This document shows positions 44,613-53,968 of a stretch of 64,000 nucleotides of DNA, piece by piece. A program made the position numbers and the translations under genes. The notes beneath the pieces are model-generated. The model searched no databases. It saw only the letters and a list, made by a program, of their open reading frames with translations, and was not told the origin of the DNA. Numbering within the stretch: the first letter of the stretch is position 1; each line of letters starts with the position of its first letter. Where the stretch lies: NCBI GenBank assembly GCA_025361935.1, contig JANYJB010000065.1, positions 1 to 64,000 of the forward strand, read 5' to 3'. This DNA comes from Verrucomicrobiota bacterium (lineage in GTDB: Bacteria > Verrucomicrobiota > Verrucomicrobiia > Opitutales > Opitutaceae).

Positions 44613-45431
44613 CTATTGGAGCGAGGCCAGCGCCTTGGCGATGGGAATCTCGCGGCGTTTTCGCTCCAGAAAATAGCTCACTTTTTTGTAGCCGGCCTCC
44701 AGCAAGAGGTTCAACGCGGTCTCGTAACCATCTCCGACGCGCTGCGGTATGTGCGCGTCGGCGCCCACGACGACGGGGATGCCGCGTTCGCGCATCAACA
44801 CGAGCTGCGCCAGACTGGGATTCATCTCCGGCAGCGCCTTGTTCACGCCGCTGGTATTGAGCTCCATCGCCACGCCGATCGCCGCGATCCGGTCCAGCGC
44901 GCGCACGATGTAGGGCTTGATCTGCGCGAAATCCCATTCCGCCGACGACTCGTTCTTCACGAGATCGGGATGCGCCAGCGTGTCGAAAAGCCCCGTCTCG
45001 GCCGATTGCGCGAGGTGCTCGAAATAAACGCGCTGGTAGGCGAACTGGTTGCCCTTGAAAAACCGCTCCTTGTAAAACGACATCTGCATGTGCACCGAAC
45101 CGAGCACGTGATGCAGCGGCGCGCAGGCGTGAAGCTGCTTTAACCAAGGCTCCACCCCGGGATAAAAATCGCTCTCCAGCCCGAGCCGCACATCGACGCG
45201 CCCGGCAAACTGACGGCGCGCCCGCGCCACCATAGCCACATAGGTGTCCCACTCTTCCGGCTTCATGCGGACATTGGCCGACAATCCGTCGGGAAGCGGC
45301 GCGTGGCAGGTGAAGATGATGCCCTTGAAACCGCGCTTCTCGGCCATCGCCGCGTAATCCTCGGGCTCGCCATAAGCGTGCCCGCAGAGCGGCGTGTGAC
45401 AGTGGGATTCGTAAAGCAGAGGCGCAGTCAT
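44613..45431 (-). CDS. PHP-domain phosphatase (histidinol-phosphatase-like)
   Basis: A 272-residue PHP-family metal-dependent phosphoesterase, closest in look to HisK/HisJ-type histidinol-phosphatase. Metal-binding signatures are visible: ESHCHTPLCGHAYG, IIFTCHAPLP, GLESDFYPGVE, HVLGSVH, LAHPDLV and VVGADAHIP. If authentic it removes phosphate from histidinol phosphate; no other his gene is nearby, so another substrate is possible. ATG 45431 (MTAPLLYESHCH) is preferred over 45512. Divergent from the sensor kinase. Confidence 0.8.
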   Translation of the reverse strand: MTAPLLYESHCHTPLCGHAYGEPEDYAAMAEKRGFKGIIFTCHAPLPDGLSANVRMKPEEWDTYVAMVARARRQFAGRVDVRLGLESDFYPGVEPWLKQLHACAPLHHVLGSVHMQMSFYKERFFKGNQFAYQRVYFEHLAQSAETGLFDTLAHPDLVKNESSAEWDFAQIKPYIVRALDRIAAIGVAMELNTSGVNKALPEMNPSLAQLVLMRERGIPVVVGADAHIPQRVGDGYETALNLLLEAGYKKVSYFLERKRREIPIAKALASLQ

Positions 45432-45540
45432 GAAAGCCCCGAGGTTGCGCATGAGCGAAGCGGAGAACGAGAATGATTTTGATAACGTCCCCTCCTCCTT
45501 GCGACTCCACAAAACATGCGCACAGTGCTAACTTCACCCA

Positions 45541-47145
45541 ATGCTGGTCTTTTTAGACATCGTTTCGTGGCTGCTGGTCGCAATTCTTGCCGTCCTGCTT
45601 TTCCAGAGCAGGCGCGAACAACGGCGCGCACTCCGCGAAACCAACGTTACCCTCGCGCGCATCCGGCAGGCGGTCGAAAGCGCCTCCGACGCCATCGGCA
45701 TCGGCGACTTCGAGGGCAACTCCGTCTATCACAACCGCGCCCACCTCGCCCTCTTCGGATATACCGTGGATGAACTCAACACCGTGCCCGAGGCCGGCCC
45801 GCTCTTCGCCGACAAGACCATCGCCGCCGAGATCCACGCCAGCATCCGCGACGGTCGCTCTTGGAGCGGCGAAACCGACATAAAAACCAAGGACGGCCGC
45901 ATCTTTCCCGCTTTCGTCCGCGCCGACATTATCCGCGACGGCCAAAACCAACCCGTCGGCATTTTCGGCGTGTTCACCGACATCACTGAGCGCCGCCGCA
46001 CCGCCAGCCTCCTCGCCGAGGAGAGCCAGCGCCTCGAACTCACCCTCCAAAGCATCGGCGACGCCGTCATCGCCACCGACGCCTTCGGACGCGTTTCCCT
46101 AATGAATCCCGCCGCCGAACAACTTCTCGGCACGACCGGCCGCGAAGCCGCCGGCCGCCGCATCTCCGAGCTGATTTCCCCGCTCGACGAACGCACCCGC
46201 TCTCCCCGCGATCTTCCCGTTATCGCCCTTCTCAAAACCGCCTCCTCCGACCGCTCCATCGACGCCTATCGCCTGCTTGTTCCCGACGGGAGCGAACGCC
46301 TGATCGCCGAAATCGCCGTCCTCATCCGCACGCCCTCCGGCGTCGTCGGCGCGGTGCTCGCTTTGCGCGACGTAACCAAGGAGCGCAAACGCGCCGACGA
46401 AACCGCACGGGCCTCCAAACTCGAATCCCTCGGGATGCTCGCCGGCGGCATCGCCCACGATTTCGGCAACCTTCTCACCGCCCTGATCGGCCAGGTGGGC
46501 ATTGCGCAACTCACGCCCGCCCTTCCGCCCGAGACCGGCGCCCGTCTCGCCGAAATCGAGCGCATCGCCTGGCGCGCCAACGACCTCACGCGCCAACTCG
46601 TGACATTTGCCCGCGACGGCGCTCCCATTAAAAAAAACTTCTCCCTCGCCGCTCTGCTCCGAGACGCCGCCGCCGTTGCCCAAGGTTCCGCCGGCCTGGA
46701 AAAAACACTGTCTATCGCCGCCGATCTATGGCCGATCGAGGCCGACGAAGCCCAGATCATGCAGGTTTTCCAAAACCTCGCCGTCAACGCCGCGCAGGCC
46801 ATGCCGTCCGGCGGCACGCTCACCATCGCCGCCGAAAATTATCAGCCCGCCACAAGCGCCACACTTTTCAGCGGGGATATCCGCCAAGTGCGCGTTATCG
46901 TGACCGACACCGGCACCGGAATCCGTCCGGAGCACCTTAACAATATCTTCGACCCTTTTTTCACCACCAAGAAAAGCGGCACCGGGCTCGGCTTGGCCAC
47001 CACCTACTCCATCGTGAAAAAACACGGCGGCTCCATCCGCGTGGAGTCGGTTGTGGGCCGCGGCACCACGTTCGAGATCCTTCTGCCCGCCGCCAAGGCA
47101 ACCGCCCCCCTGCGGCCGGCCGCCCCCGTTCAAATGATCGGCTGA
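45541..47145 (+). CDS. PAS-domain sensor histidine kinase
   Basis: A 534-residue membrane-anchored kinase: one N-terminal TM helix (LDIVSWLLVAILAVLLF), two PAS domains (about 40-150 and 165-280, with SVYHNRAHLALFGYTVDELN and AFGRVSLMNPAAEQLLGTTG), a phosphoacceptor helix with GGIAHDFGNLLTAL (His followed by Asp), and a HATPase domain with NAAQAMPSGG, DTGTGI and GTGLGLAT. No receiver domain and no response regulator gene adjoins it, so its partner is encoded elsewhere. Signal unknown. Confidence 0.88.
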   Translation: MLVFLDIVSWLLVAILAVLLFQSRREQRRALRETNVTLARIRQAVESASDAIGIGDFEGNSVYHNRAHLALFGYTVDELNTVPEAGPLFADKTIAAEIHASIRDGRSWSGETDIKTKDGRIFPAFVRADIIRDGQNQPVGIFGVFTDITERRRTASLLAEESQRLELTLQSIGDAVIATDAFGRVSLMNPAAEQLLGTTGREAAGRRISELISPLDERTRSPRDLPVIALLKTASSDRSIDAYRLLVPDGSERLIAEIAVLIRTPSGVVGAVLALRDVTKERKRADETARASKLESLGMLAGGIAHDFGNLLTALIGQVGIAQLTPALPPETGARLAEIERIAWRANDLTRQLVTFARDGAPIKKNFSLAALLRDAAAVAQGSAGLEKTLSIAADLWPIEADEAQIMQVFQNLAVNAAQAMPSGGTLTIAAENYQPATSATLFSGDIRQVRVIVTDTGTGIRPEHLNNIFDPFFTTKKSGTGLGLATTYSIVKKHGGSIRVESVVGRGTTFEILLPAAKATAPLRPAAPVQMIG

Positions 47146-47186
47146 GCCAACCTTGCGAAAACGGGGCCAACAGGACACGCTTCCCC

Positions 47187-47768
47187 ATGCCTCTCTGGGC
47201 CGAACACTTTCTCAAGGCCTTCATCCCGCTCTTCGTCGCGAGCGACCCCATAGGGCTCGCGGCGATTTTTCTAGCGATGAGTGCGGGTGTCCCCGCCGCC
47301 GCGCGCCGCCGAGTCGCCCGGCAGGCAACTCTCACCGGAGGCGTCGTGGCTTTGGCATTTTTGTTTCTCGGCCGGAGTATCTTCTCGGCCATCGGCATCA
47401 CCGTGAGTGATTTTCAAGTGGCGGGAGGACTTATCCTCCTCGTGCTGGCTTCGCGCGAACTGGTGCTCCCCGCATCGACGGAATCATCCAGAAACACCGA
47501 CGATTTCGGCGTGGTGCCCCTCGGCATGCCGCTCATCGCCGGCCCGGCATTGATCACCACGCTGCTCGTGCTCGTGGACAGCGTAGGGCTAGGTATCACG
47601 CTCCTCGCACTCGCCGCCAATCTAGGCCTGCTCGTCGCCGCGCTTTTCAACGCCGACAGGCTCGGCGCATGGCTCGGCGCCACCGGTCTGCGCGCCATCT
47701 CGAAAATCGTCGCCCTGCTGCTCGCGGCAATCGCTGTTGCCATGATCCGCCGCGGTTGGGCAGGCTGA
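47187..47768 (+). CDS. MarC-family membrane protein
   Basis: A 193-residue inner-membrane protein of the MarC/UPF0056 family with six predicted TM helices. Family-like segments are FLKAFIPLFVASDPIGLAAI, ILLVLASRELVLPAS, PLGMPLIAGPALITTLLVLV and the C-terminal KIVALLLAAIAVAMIRRG. The function of MarC proteins is not established; an old link to antibiotic resistance was not confirmed. It sits 41 bases after the kinase gene, with a small gene seven bases downstream. Confidence 0.82.
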   Translation: MPLWAEHFLKAFIPLFVASDPIGLAAIFLAMSAGVPAAARRRVARQATLTGGVVALAFLFLGRSIFSAIGITVSDFQVAGGLILLVLASRELVLPASTESSRNTDDFGVVPLGMPLIAGPALITTLLVLVDSVGLGITLLALAANLGLLVAALFNADRLGAWLGATGLRAISKIVALLLAAIAVAMIRRGWAG

Positions 47769-47775
47769 CACACTC

Positions 47776-48216
47776 ATGAAAGTTTGGTGGATCATTATCT
47801 TGGCCTTCGGACTAGTCGGAGCGGCCACCTTCATTCCCTTCGTCAAAACAACCGGAGGGATGACCACCGTCACCGGCACAACCCTCACCACTGAAGCCTG
47901 GCTGGGGTTGCCATCCGTTTCCGAAACAAAGGCGAGCCCGCTCGCCGATTGGTGCCAAGCGCACGGCGTGACAGTGACCGAAGAGACGGTGGTTTTTTCC
48001 AAGATCACGAAAAATGTCTGGGGAATCGTATGGGGGCGCAGATCGAGCCAGCCGCCGGCATGCTACGATTTCAAAGCGTCCATGCAGAAAGCGTGGCTCG
48101 CCCGCACACCCGAAAAGGAAGTTCGCCGCTTCATCGAAGCAATGATGTCAACCGGCGAGGTCGGACGGTCGCGGCTCATCGAAGCGGCCGTCGCGCAAGC
48201 GCAGGATGGCAACTGA
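47776..48216 (+). CDS. Hypothetical protein with N-terminal membrane anchor
   Basis: A 146-residue protein with one N-terminal hydrophobic segment (WWIIILAFGLVGAATFIPFV), then a polar domain ending in RFIEAMMSTGEVGRSRLIEA. It may be an anchored or exported protein. No family recognised. It begins seven bases after the marC-like gene and is convergent with the M20 peptidase gene. Confidence 0.55.
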   Translation: MKVWWIIILAFGLVGAATFIPFVKTTGGMTTVTGTTLTTEAWLGLPSVSETKASPLADWCQAHGVTVTEETVVFSKITKNVWGIVWGRRSSQPPACYDFKASMQKAWLARTPEKEVRRFIEAMMSTGEVGRSRLIEAAVAQAQDGN

Positions 48217-48219
48217 GCC

Positions 48220-49461
48220 TCACCCCGCGAAGGTCGTGAGCAGCTCCGCGTAGATCTTCGCGCTGGCAACCAGTTCCTTCACCGACGCGCGTTCGTCCAC
48301 GGCGTGGCAATCCGCGCCGCCGGGACCGTAGCCGAGCGTGGGAATCCCGAGTTCCTCCGCAAAAAAATATATGTCGTTGAAACCCTCCGACACGCGGAAG
48401 GATGTTTTCTCGCCTCGCACGCGCGTGACGCAACCGGCCGCCGCAGCGAAAAATGGATGCGCGGGCGGATTGAATGTCGGATGGTTGTGCGACACTTTTT
48501 CGACCGTGATGCGGCACTGCGGGATTTTTTTCGCGGCCGCCGCGAGGAACGCGCACAGTTCGCGCTCGGCCGCCGGCACCGTCTCGACGGCGGTCACGCG
48601 CCGGTCGATGGAAAAGCTCGCGAGCGCAGGCACGGTGTTGATCTTGCCGCCTTCGCCGGAGGCAAACACGCCGCCGATGTTGAGCGTGGGGCGCATGACC
48701 TTCCCGTCCGGCGCGGTGAACGCGCGCTTCGCAAGGCGCTTCTTATAGCCGTCGAGGGCGAGCACGAGGGCGGACATTTTTTCGAGGGCGTTCACCCCCT
48801 CGTGCGGCGTGCTACCGTGAGCGGCGCGGCCATGCACGGTGACGTTGAGCCAGACGACGCCATTGTGCCCGCAGCAAATCCGGTTGCCCTCGCCGCCCTC
48901 CATGACGACGGCGTAGTCGGGTTTGATGGGCGCGTGCTTCACGAGCCACCCCGCGCCGAGCGCAGAGTCGGTTTCCTCGTCGGCGGTGAACGAAACCTCG
49001 ACGTTTATCTTGGGCGCCGTGCCGGTCGCGTGAAGAGCGCGCAGCGCCATCAGCAGCGACGCGTGCGATCCTTTCATGTCGGCGGTGCCGCGCCCGAAGA
49101 TCCAGCCTCCGTCAACCTTGCCGGAAAACGCACTGCCGTGCCGCCATTTCCCGGAGACGGGCACGACATCGTAGTGCGCGTTGAAATGGATGGTCTTCTT
49201 GGCTCCGTGCGCAGCAAGTCTGCCGAGCACGTTGTAACGCGGGAAAGTGTGTTGCTCCGCAGGAAGCGTTTTCCTGAGCAAGGCGACCGGCACGGGAAAA
49301 CGTTTCGCCACCAATCCCGCGAGCGTGAGCTCGTCGGCGAGGAGCGCGGTGATCGCGGCGTAGTTGTTGCCGGGAGGGTTGACCGTGTCGGTGCGCACCA
49401 ACCGCTGGAGCAGGGCGACGAGGTCGGTCGCGTGGGCGTCGATGTAGGCGGCGGGAGACAT
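48220..49461 (-). CDS. M20-family metallopeptidase (ArgE/DapE/ACY1-type)
   Basis: A 413-residue dizinc amidohydrolase that cleaves an acyl or peptide bond, related to acetylornithine deacetylase and succinyl-diaminopimelate desuccinylase. The metal and catalytic segments are present: HFNAHYDVVP, IFGRGTADMKGSHAS, FTADEETDSALGAGW, VVMEGGEGN and the C-terminal GADCHAVDERASV; the insertion domain includes VHGRAAHGSTPHEGVNA. Substrate cannot be set from sequence alone. ATG 49461 (MSPAAYIDAH) is preferred over 49548. Divergent from the cupin gene, 54 bp away. Confidence 0.85.
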   Translation of the reverse strand: MSPAAYIDAHATDLVALLQRLVRTDTVNPPGNNYAAITALLADELTLAGLVAKRFPVPVALLRKTLPAEQHTFPRYNVLGRLAAHGAKKTIHFNAHYDVVPVSGKWRHGSAFSGKVDGGWIFGRGTADMKGSHASLLMALRALHATGTAPKINVEVSFTADEETDSALGAGWLVKHAPIKPDYAVVMEGGEGNRICCGHNGVVWLNVTVHGRAAHGSTPHEGVNALEKMSALVLALDGYKKRLAKRAFTAPDGKVMRPTLNIGGVFASGEGGKINTVPALASFSIDRRVTAVETVPAAERELCAFLAAAAKKIPQCRITVEKVSHNHPTFNPPAHPFFAAAAGCVTRVRGEKTSFRVSEGFNDIYFFAEELGIPTLGYGPGGADCHAVDERASVKELVASAKIYAELLTTFAG

Positions 49462-49515
49462 CACGGCAAAACGTAGACGGATTGCCATGCCGCGCGAGGC
49501 GATAAAACTCTCCGC

Positions 49516-49992
49516 ATGACCGCCGCCGAACTCATCGCCGCCCTGCAACTCGAACCGCTGCCCGGGGAGGGCGGTTTTTTCCGCCAGACATATGCGAGCA
49601 AGCAGCGCCTGCCCGATGGCCGAGCGATGGGAACGGCGATTTATTTTTTGCTCACGCCGGACGGATTTTCGGCGCTACACCGGCTGGAAACCGAAGAGCT
49701 TTGGCACTTTTACGCAGGCGACGCCGTGGAGCATCTCATCCTCGATCCGGCCACCAACGAAGGTTGGAAAACACGGCTGGGAAACAAGTTCGCCATCAGC
49801 CAGGTGCCTCAGCTCGTCGTTCCGGGCGGCCTCTGGCAAGGTGCCCGACTGGCCGAGGGCGGCGCATGGGCACTGGTCGGATGCACGATGTCGCCGGGTT
49901 GGGAAGAGCGAGAGTTTACCCTTGGCGACCGCGCCGACCTCACCGCGCGCTTCCCGGCACGGGCAGCGGATATACGAGCGTTTACGAGATGA
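49516..49992 (+). CDS. Cupin domain protein (DUF985 family)
   Basis: A 158-residue cupin of the DUF985 type. Family segments: LPGEGGFFRQTY near the start, AIYFLLTPDGFSALHRLETEELWHFYAGDAV and QLVVPGGLWQGARL with the jelly-roll histidines. Function of this family is not defined; many cupins bind metals or sugars. It precedes pdxH by 45 bases. Confidence 0.78.
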   Translation: MTAAELIAALQLEPLPGEGGFFRQTYASKQRLPDGRAMGTAIYFLLTPDGFSALHRLETEELWHFYAGDAVEHLILDPATNEGWKTRLGNKFAISQVPQLVVPGGLWQGARLAEGGAWALVGCTMSPGWEEREFTLGDRADLTARFPARAADIRAFTR

Positions 49993-50037
49993 TTTTTGAC
50001 AGTCCGCCCTCCACGGCACACGGTGCATCCACACTTC

Positions 50038-50676
50038 ATGTCTCTCGCCGATCTCCGCAAAGAATACAGCCTGGCCGGTCTCCTTGAAAAAGATCTGACC
50101 CGCGACCCCTTCCGCCAATTTGACAAGTGGTTCCAGGAAGCGGAGGCCGCCAAAATCCCAGAGCCCAACGCCATGACGCTCTCCACCGCGACCCGCGAGG
50201 GCCGCCCTTCCTCGCGCACCGTCCTGCTCAAGGGCCTCGACGGACGCGGCTTCGTTTTCTACTCCAACTACGAGAGCCGCAAGGGCCGCGACCTCGCCGA
50301 AAATCCCCGCGCCTCCCTCCTGTTTCCCTGGATCGCGCTGGAGCGCCAGGTCATCGTCGAGGGCCCCATCGCCCGCCTCACCCGCGAAGAAAGCGAAGCC
50401 TATTTCCACTCCCGTCCACGCGCCAGCCAGCTAGGTGCCTGGGTCTCGCAACAAAGCTCCATCATCAACAGCCGCGCCGTCCTCGAGGACGCGATGAAAG
50501 CCCTCGATAAAAAATACGCCGGCGTCGAAGTGCCCGCCCCGCCCAACTGGGGCGGCTACCGCGTTAACCCTGAAACCGTCGAGTTCTGGCAGGGCCGCCG
50601 CAGCCGCCTGCACGACCGCCTGCGCTACCGCCGCGAGAAATCCGGCGATTGGATCATCGAACGCCTCGCTCCCTGA
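50038..50676 (+). CDS. pdxH: Pyridoxamine 5'-phosphate oxidase
   Basis: FMN-dependent oxidase that makes pyridoxal 5'-phosphate from pyridoxine or pyridoxamine phosphate. The 212-residue protein has [70 protein letters not shown] and the C-terminal [20 protein letters not shown] 50038 ([10 protein letters not shown]) is chosen; a 14-residue extension to 49996 is less likely. Followed by a kinase gene after 14 bases. Confidence 0.94.
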   Translation: MSLADLRKEYSLAGLLEKDLTRDPFRQFDKWFQEAEAAKIPEPNAMTLSTATREGRPSSRTVLLKGLDGRGFVFYSNYESRKGRDLAENPRASLLFPWIALERQVIVEGPIARLTREESEAYFHSRPRASQLGAWVSQQSSIINSRAVLEDAMKALDKKYAGVEVPAPPNWGGYRVNPETVEFWQGRRSRLHDRLRYRREKSGDWIIERLAP

Positions 50677-50690
50677 GCCGCCCACCCGCC

Positions 50691-52283
50691 TTGAAAACGG
50701 AACGTCCAGTCGCGAAGCCGCGCGGGCCGAGTCTCCCCCGCCCCTCCGCCGGCCTGCTGGCCAGCGCCCTCGGCACTCTGGGCGAAGGCGTGCTCATCGC
50801 CGACCGCCGCTGGACGCGCGACGGCCTGCGCATTCTCTTCGCCAACCAGAGCCTTTGCGCCATGACCAACCGCCCCGTGCGAAAACTCCACGGCCGCGCC
50901 CACGGCGAACTTCACGCTGACCGTGATCACTTCCCTGATTTAAAAAAATGGCTGGGCCACCTCACTCCGGGCCTCGCGCTGAGCGGCGAAGGCTACCTTG
51001 TTTGCGGCCCCGGACAGCGCCTCTACACCACGTGGATTTACAGCCCGGTCGCCGACGCCCGCGGACGCGTGACGCACATTTCCATCACCTACCGCGACAT
51101 GACGGCCAAGCGCCGCCTGCAGGAGGATCTCATCCACGCCCAGCGCCTCGACGCGGTCGGGCGGCTCGCCGGCGGCGTCGCCCACGATTTCAACAACCTC
51201 CTCTCCGTCATCAACGGCTACTGTGAGATTCTCCGCAGCAAGCCCGCCGTCGTCCGCCACGCCTCGCGCGAGATCGGCGAGATCCACCGCGCCGGTCTCC
51301 ACGCCGCCGGCCTCGTGCGCCAGCTCCTCGCATTCAGCCGGCGCCAGTCCCTCGATCCCAAGGTCGTCAGCCTCAACCAGCTCGTGCAGGAAAACTCCGA
51401 CATCCTCGAAAAACTCCTCCAGCCCGACAAAAGCCTCACCCTCTCGCTACAAGCCTCGCCCGACCGCGTCCGCGTTGACCCGATGCAGATCCAGCAAGTC
51501 CTGCTCAACCTCACCATCAACGCCCGCGACGCCCTCGCCCCCGACGGACGCGTCGCCATCCGCACCGACTTCCGTGAAATCAAAGCCGGCCGCAACCGCC
51601 GCGCCACCGACATGCCCGCAGGACGGTATGTGCTGCTCACCGTCAGCGACAATGGCACCGGCATGGACACCGAGGCCAAGGCCCACCTCTTCGAACCGTT
51701 TTTCACCACCAAGGAAGAAGGCAAAGGCACCGGCCTCGGCCTCTCGCTCGTCTATGGCATCGTGCAGCAAAGCGGCGGCCATATCTTCGTGCAAAGTGCG
51801 CCCGGCACCGGCTCCACGTTCGAGATTTATCTTCCCGCCGTGCATGATCCTGTCAGCACCGAGCCGGTCGCGCCGCTCACCCTGCCCTCCACCCGTGGTC
51901 GCGAGGCGGTGGTGCTCGTCGAGGGAGATCCGGTCGTTTCCAAGATGATCGCCGGCATTCTCACCTCCGACGGTTACCGTGTCCTCGCTGCGGAAAACGC
52001 CGCCAAAGCCCGCCTGCTCGTCCGCCGCCATCGCAAACCCGTTGACCTGCTCATCATCGACTCAAGCCGCGCCGGCACCGTCGGCCATAAATTCATCCGC
52101 GAGCTTCACGCCGACCATCCCAAGCTCCGCCTGCTCCACACCAGCAGCGCCGAAATATCCCCGCTTTCCGGCTTTGCTCCCGAATATCAAGGCACCCTCA
52201 CCAAGCCCTACGCCCTCAGCACGCTCCTGCGCGCCGTCCGCTCCCTGCTCGACGGCAGAGGTGTTGCCGTCGCCCCGCGCTGA
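50691..52283 (+). CDS. Hybrid sensor histidine kinase with C-terminal receiver domain
   Basis: A soluble kinase of about 530 residues with an N-terminal PAS-like domain (GVLIADRRW ... [20 protein letters not shown]), phosphoacceptor segment [19 protein letters not shown], HATPase motifs [16 protein letters not shown] and [12 protein letters not shown], and a receiver domain ([16 protein letters not shown], acceptor Asp in DLLIIDSSR, and LTKPY). TTG at 50691 is the likely start; TTG 50649 overlaps pdxH and GTG 50709 is an alternative. sixA follows after nine bases, which may matter for the phosphorelay. Confidence 0.85.
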   Translation: MKTERPVAKPRGPSLPRPSAGLLASALGTLGEGVLIADRRWTRDGLRILFANQSLCAMTNRPVRKLHGRAHGELHADRDHFPDLKKWLGHLTPGLALSGEGYLVCGPGQRLYTTWIYSPVADARGRVTHISITYRDMTAKRRLQEDLIHAQRLDAVGRLAGGVAHDFNNLLSVINGYCEILRSKPAVVRHASREIGEIHRAGLHAAGLVRQLLAFSRRQSLDPKVVSLNQLVQENSDILEKLLQPDKSLTLSLQASPDRVRVDPMQIQQVLLNLTINARDALAPDGRVAIRTDFREIKAGRNRRATDMPAGRYVLLTVSDNGTGMDTEAKAHLFEPFFTTKEEGKGTGLGLSLVYGIVQQSGGHIFVQSAPGTGSTFEIYLPAVHDPVSTEPVAPLTLPSTRGREAVVLVEGDPVVSKMIAGILTSDGYRVLAAENAAKARLLVRRHRKPVDLLIIDSSRAGTVGHKFIRELHADHPKLRLLHTSSAEISPLSGFAPEYQGTLTKPYALSTLLRAVRSLLDGRGVAVAPR

Positions 52284-52292
52284 CCGCCCGAC

Positions 52293-52796
52293 ATGCGCCT
52301 CTACCTGATCCGCCACGCGCACGCCCTCTCGGAGGAGGAAAACCCCTCCCGCCCGCTCAGTCCCCGCGGACGCCTCGACACCGCTCGCATCGCCGCCTGG
52401 TTCAAGGCCAACCGCGCGCTCGATCCCGCCCACCTCTGGCACAGCCCGCTCGAACGCGCCCGCGAAACCGCCTTCATTCTCGCGCACAGCCTCGACCTCG
52501 ACGCCGTGATCCTGGAAACCTCCGGCCTCCTTCCCGAGGACGACCCCGCCGAAATCGCCGAACGTCTCGAAACGTTTCCGCCCTCCGCCAATCTCGCCCT
52601 CGTCGGCCACGAACCGCACCTCAGTGCGCTCGCCACCCTGCTCGTGCGCGGCAAACGCAAGCCCGCCGCCTTCGAACTCCAAAAATCCTCCGTCCTCGCC
52701 CTCGCCCCCAGCGGAGACTCGCACAAACGCACCGGCCGCCCCCGCTGGCACGCCTGCTGGCACGTCTCGCCCGAACTCATCCCGCCCGTGATCTGA
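52293..52796 (+). CDS. sixA: Phosphohistidine phosphatase SixA
   Basis: A 167-residue histidine phosphatase of the RHG superfamily, like SixA, which removes phosphate from His-containing phosphotransfer domains. Catalytic segments are LYLIRHAHALSEEE (phosphoacceptor His), LSPRGRLDTARIAAWF, LWHSPLERARETAFIL and LVGHEPHLSALA. It directly follows a hybrid kinase, so acting on that relay is plausible but unproven. A repeat element starts just after its stop. Confidence 0.85.
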   Translation: MRLYLIRHAHALSEEENPSRPLSPRGRLDTARIAAWFKANRALDPAHLWHSPLERARETAFILAHSLDLDAVILETSGLLPEDDPAEIAERLETFPPSANLALVGHEPHLSALATLLVRGKRKPAAFELQKSSVLALAPSGDSHKRTGRPRWHACWHVSPELIPPVI

Positions 52797-52797
52797 A

Positions 52798-52904
52798 CTC
52801 TTTCTTCTTTCTCTTAATCTTTCTCTTTCTCCGCCTTCTTCGCCTTCTCCGCCCCAACTGAATCGATCCGAGAAAGATAAAGATTAAGAATAAAGAGAAA
52901 GAAT
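52798..52904. repeat. Inverted-repeat element, copy C (between sixA and the RmlD-like gene)
   Basis: Pyrimidine-rich left arm (about 52798-52833) and purine-rich right arm (52869-52904) around a GC-rich loop of about 35 bases. It shares GAATCGATCCGAGAAAGA (52860-52877) exactly with copy D and its left arm with the right arm of copy A. It fills the gap between the sixA stop (one base away) and the next gene. Confidence 0.85.
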
Positions 52905-52922
52905 CCGCATCCCCTCCGCCCC

Positions 52923-53852
52923 ATGAAATTCTTCCTCACCGGTGCATCCGGCCTCGTCGGCAGCGCCTTCGCCCAAGCCGCCGCCCGCCGCGGCCACCAC
53001 GTCACCGGCATCGTCGGTTCCTTCGTCGGCCCGCTCCCCGGCGTGAACGTCAAACGCCCCCTCGATCTCACCGATGACGCCGCGCTCACCGCCACCGTCC
53101 TAGACGCCTTCCCCGACGCCATCGTCAACTGCGCCGCCGTCGCCGAGCCCGCCCAATGTGACGCCGACCCCGCCCGCGCCCAAGCCCTCAACGTCACCCT
53201 CCCCGCCGCCCTCGCCCGCCTCGCCCACCACCTCAGCGCGAAGTTCATCCACCTCTCCTCCGAACAGGTCTTCGACGGCGCCAGCGCCTCCCCCTACTCG
53301 CTCCAAAGCACCCCCAAACCCATCAACCTCTACGGGCGCCAGAAACTCGAAAGCGAACGCCTCGTCCACACCGCCGCCCCCGAGTTTGCTATCACCCTCC
53401 GCGCCCCGCTCCTCACCGGCAACAGCCTCGCCGGCACCCGCAGCCTCCACGAACGCCTCTTCGCCGACTGGTCCGCCGGCAAAACCCCGCGCGTCTTCTC
53501 CGACGAAATCCGCCAGCCCTGCACCGCATCCAACCTCGCCGACCTCATGCTCGAACTCCTCGAACGCAACGATACCCGCGGCATCTACCACTGGGCCGGC
53601 GCCGATGCCCTCTCCCGCCACGAACTCGCCCGCCGCATCCGCGCCCATTTCAAACTTTCAGAAACTGCCGCGCCCATCGAAACCGTCACCCGCGCCGCCG
53701 ATCCGCGCGCCGCGTCGAAGCGCCAGGCCACACTTACGCTCGACCTCAAGCCCCTCGCCGGAAAAGTGAAGACGCCCATCGAGACATTCGAAGCCCAGCT
53801 CGACCAACTCGTCATCCCTGTTCCCTTTCAGGCTTGGTATCACCAAGCCTGA
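52923..53852 (+). CDS. RmlD-like NAD(P)-dependent sugar-nucleotide reductase (extended SDR)
   Basis: A 309-residue extended SDR like dTDP-4-dehydrorhamnose reductase. Features: GASGLVGSAFAQAAARRGHH (nucleotide loop), VNCAAVAEPAQCDADP, the FIHLSSEQVFDG region and the catalytic YGRQK. The substrate is not certain; no other rml genes are nearby. Two inverted-repeat elements flank it and a hairpin overlaps its stop codon. Confidence 0.8.
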   Translation: MKFFLTGASGLVGSAFAQAAARRGHHVTGIVGSFVGPLPGVNVKRPLDLTDDAALTATVLDAFPDAIVNCAAVAEPAQCDADPARAQALNVTLPAALARLAHHLSAKFIHLSSEQVFDGASASPYSLQSTPKPINLYGRQKLESERLVHTAAPEFAITLRAPLLTGNSLAGTRSLHERLFADWSAGKTPRVFSDEIRQPCTASNLADLMLELLERNDTRGIYHWAGADALSRHELARRIRAHFKLSETAAPIETVTRAADPRAASKRQATLTLDLKPLAGKVKTPIETFEAQLDQLVIPVPFQAWYHQA

Positions 53853-53854
53853 AA
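53826..53854 (+). terminator. Hairpin over the RmlD-like stop codon
   Basis: TTTCAGGCTTGGT and ACCAAGCCTGAAA are perfect complements (13 bp) around the loop ATC, overlapping the TGA stop. No T run follows on the plus strand (AAAAATCG), so it may end or stabilise the transcript without being a classic terminator. Confidence 0.45.
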
Positions 53855-53856
53855 AA

Positions 53857-53962
53857 TCGTTCTCGTTCTCTTAATCTTTCTCTTTCTCCTCTGCCTCCGC
53901 CTCCACCTCCGCGCCCCGAATCGATCCGAGAAAGAGAATGATAAAGAATAAAGAGAAAGATT
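53857..53962. repeat. Inverted-repeat element, copy D (before the lipoate ligase gene)
   Basis: Left arm (53857-53889) pyrimidine-rich, right arm (about 53927-53962) purine-rich, loop about 38 bases. It shares a 24-base stretch of the left arm and GAATCGATCCGAGAAAGA (53918-53935) with copy C. The right arm ends seven bases before the lipoate ligase ATG. Confidence 0.82.
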
Positions 53963-53968
53963 AAACCC

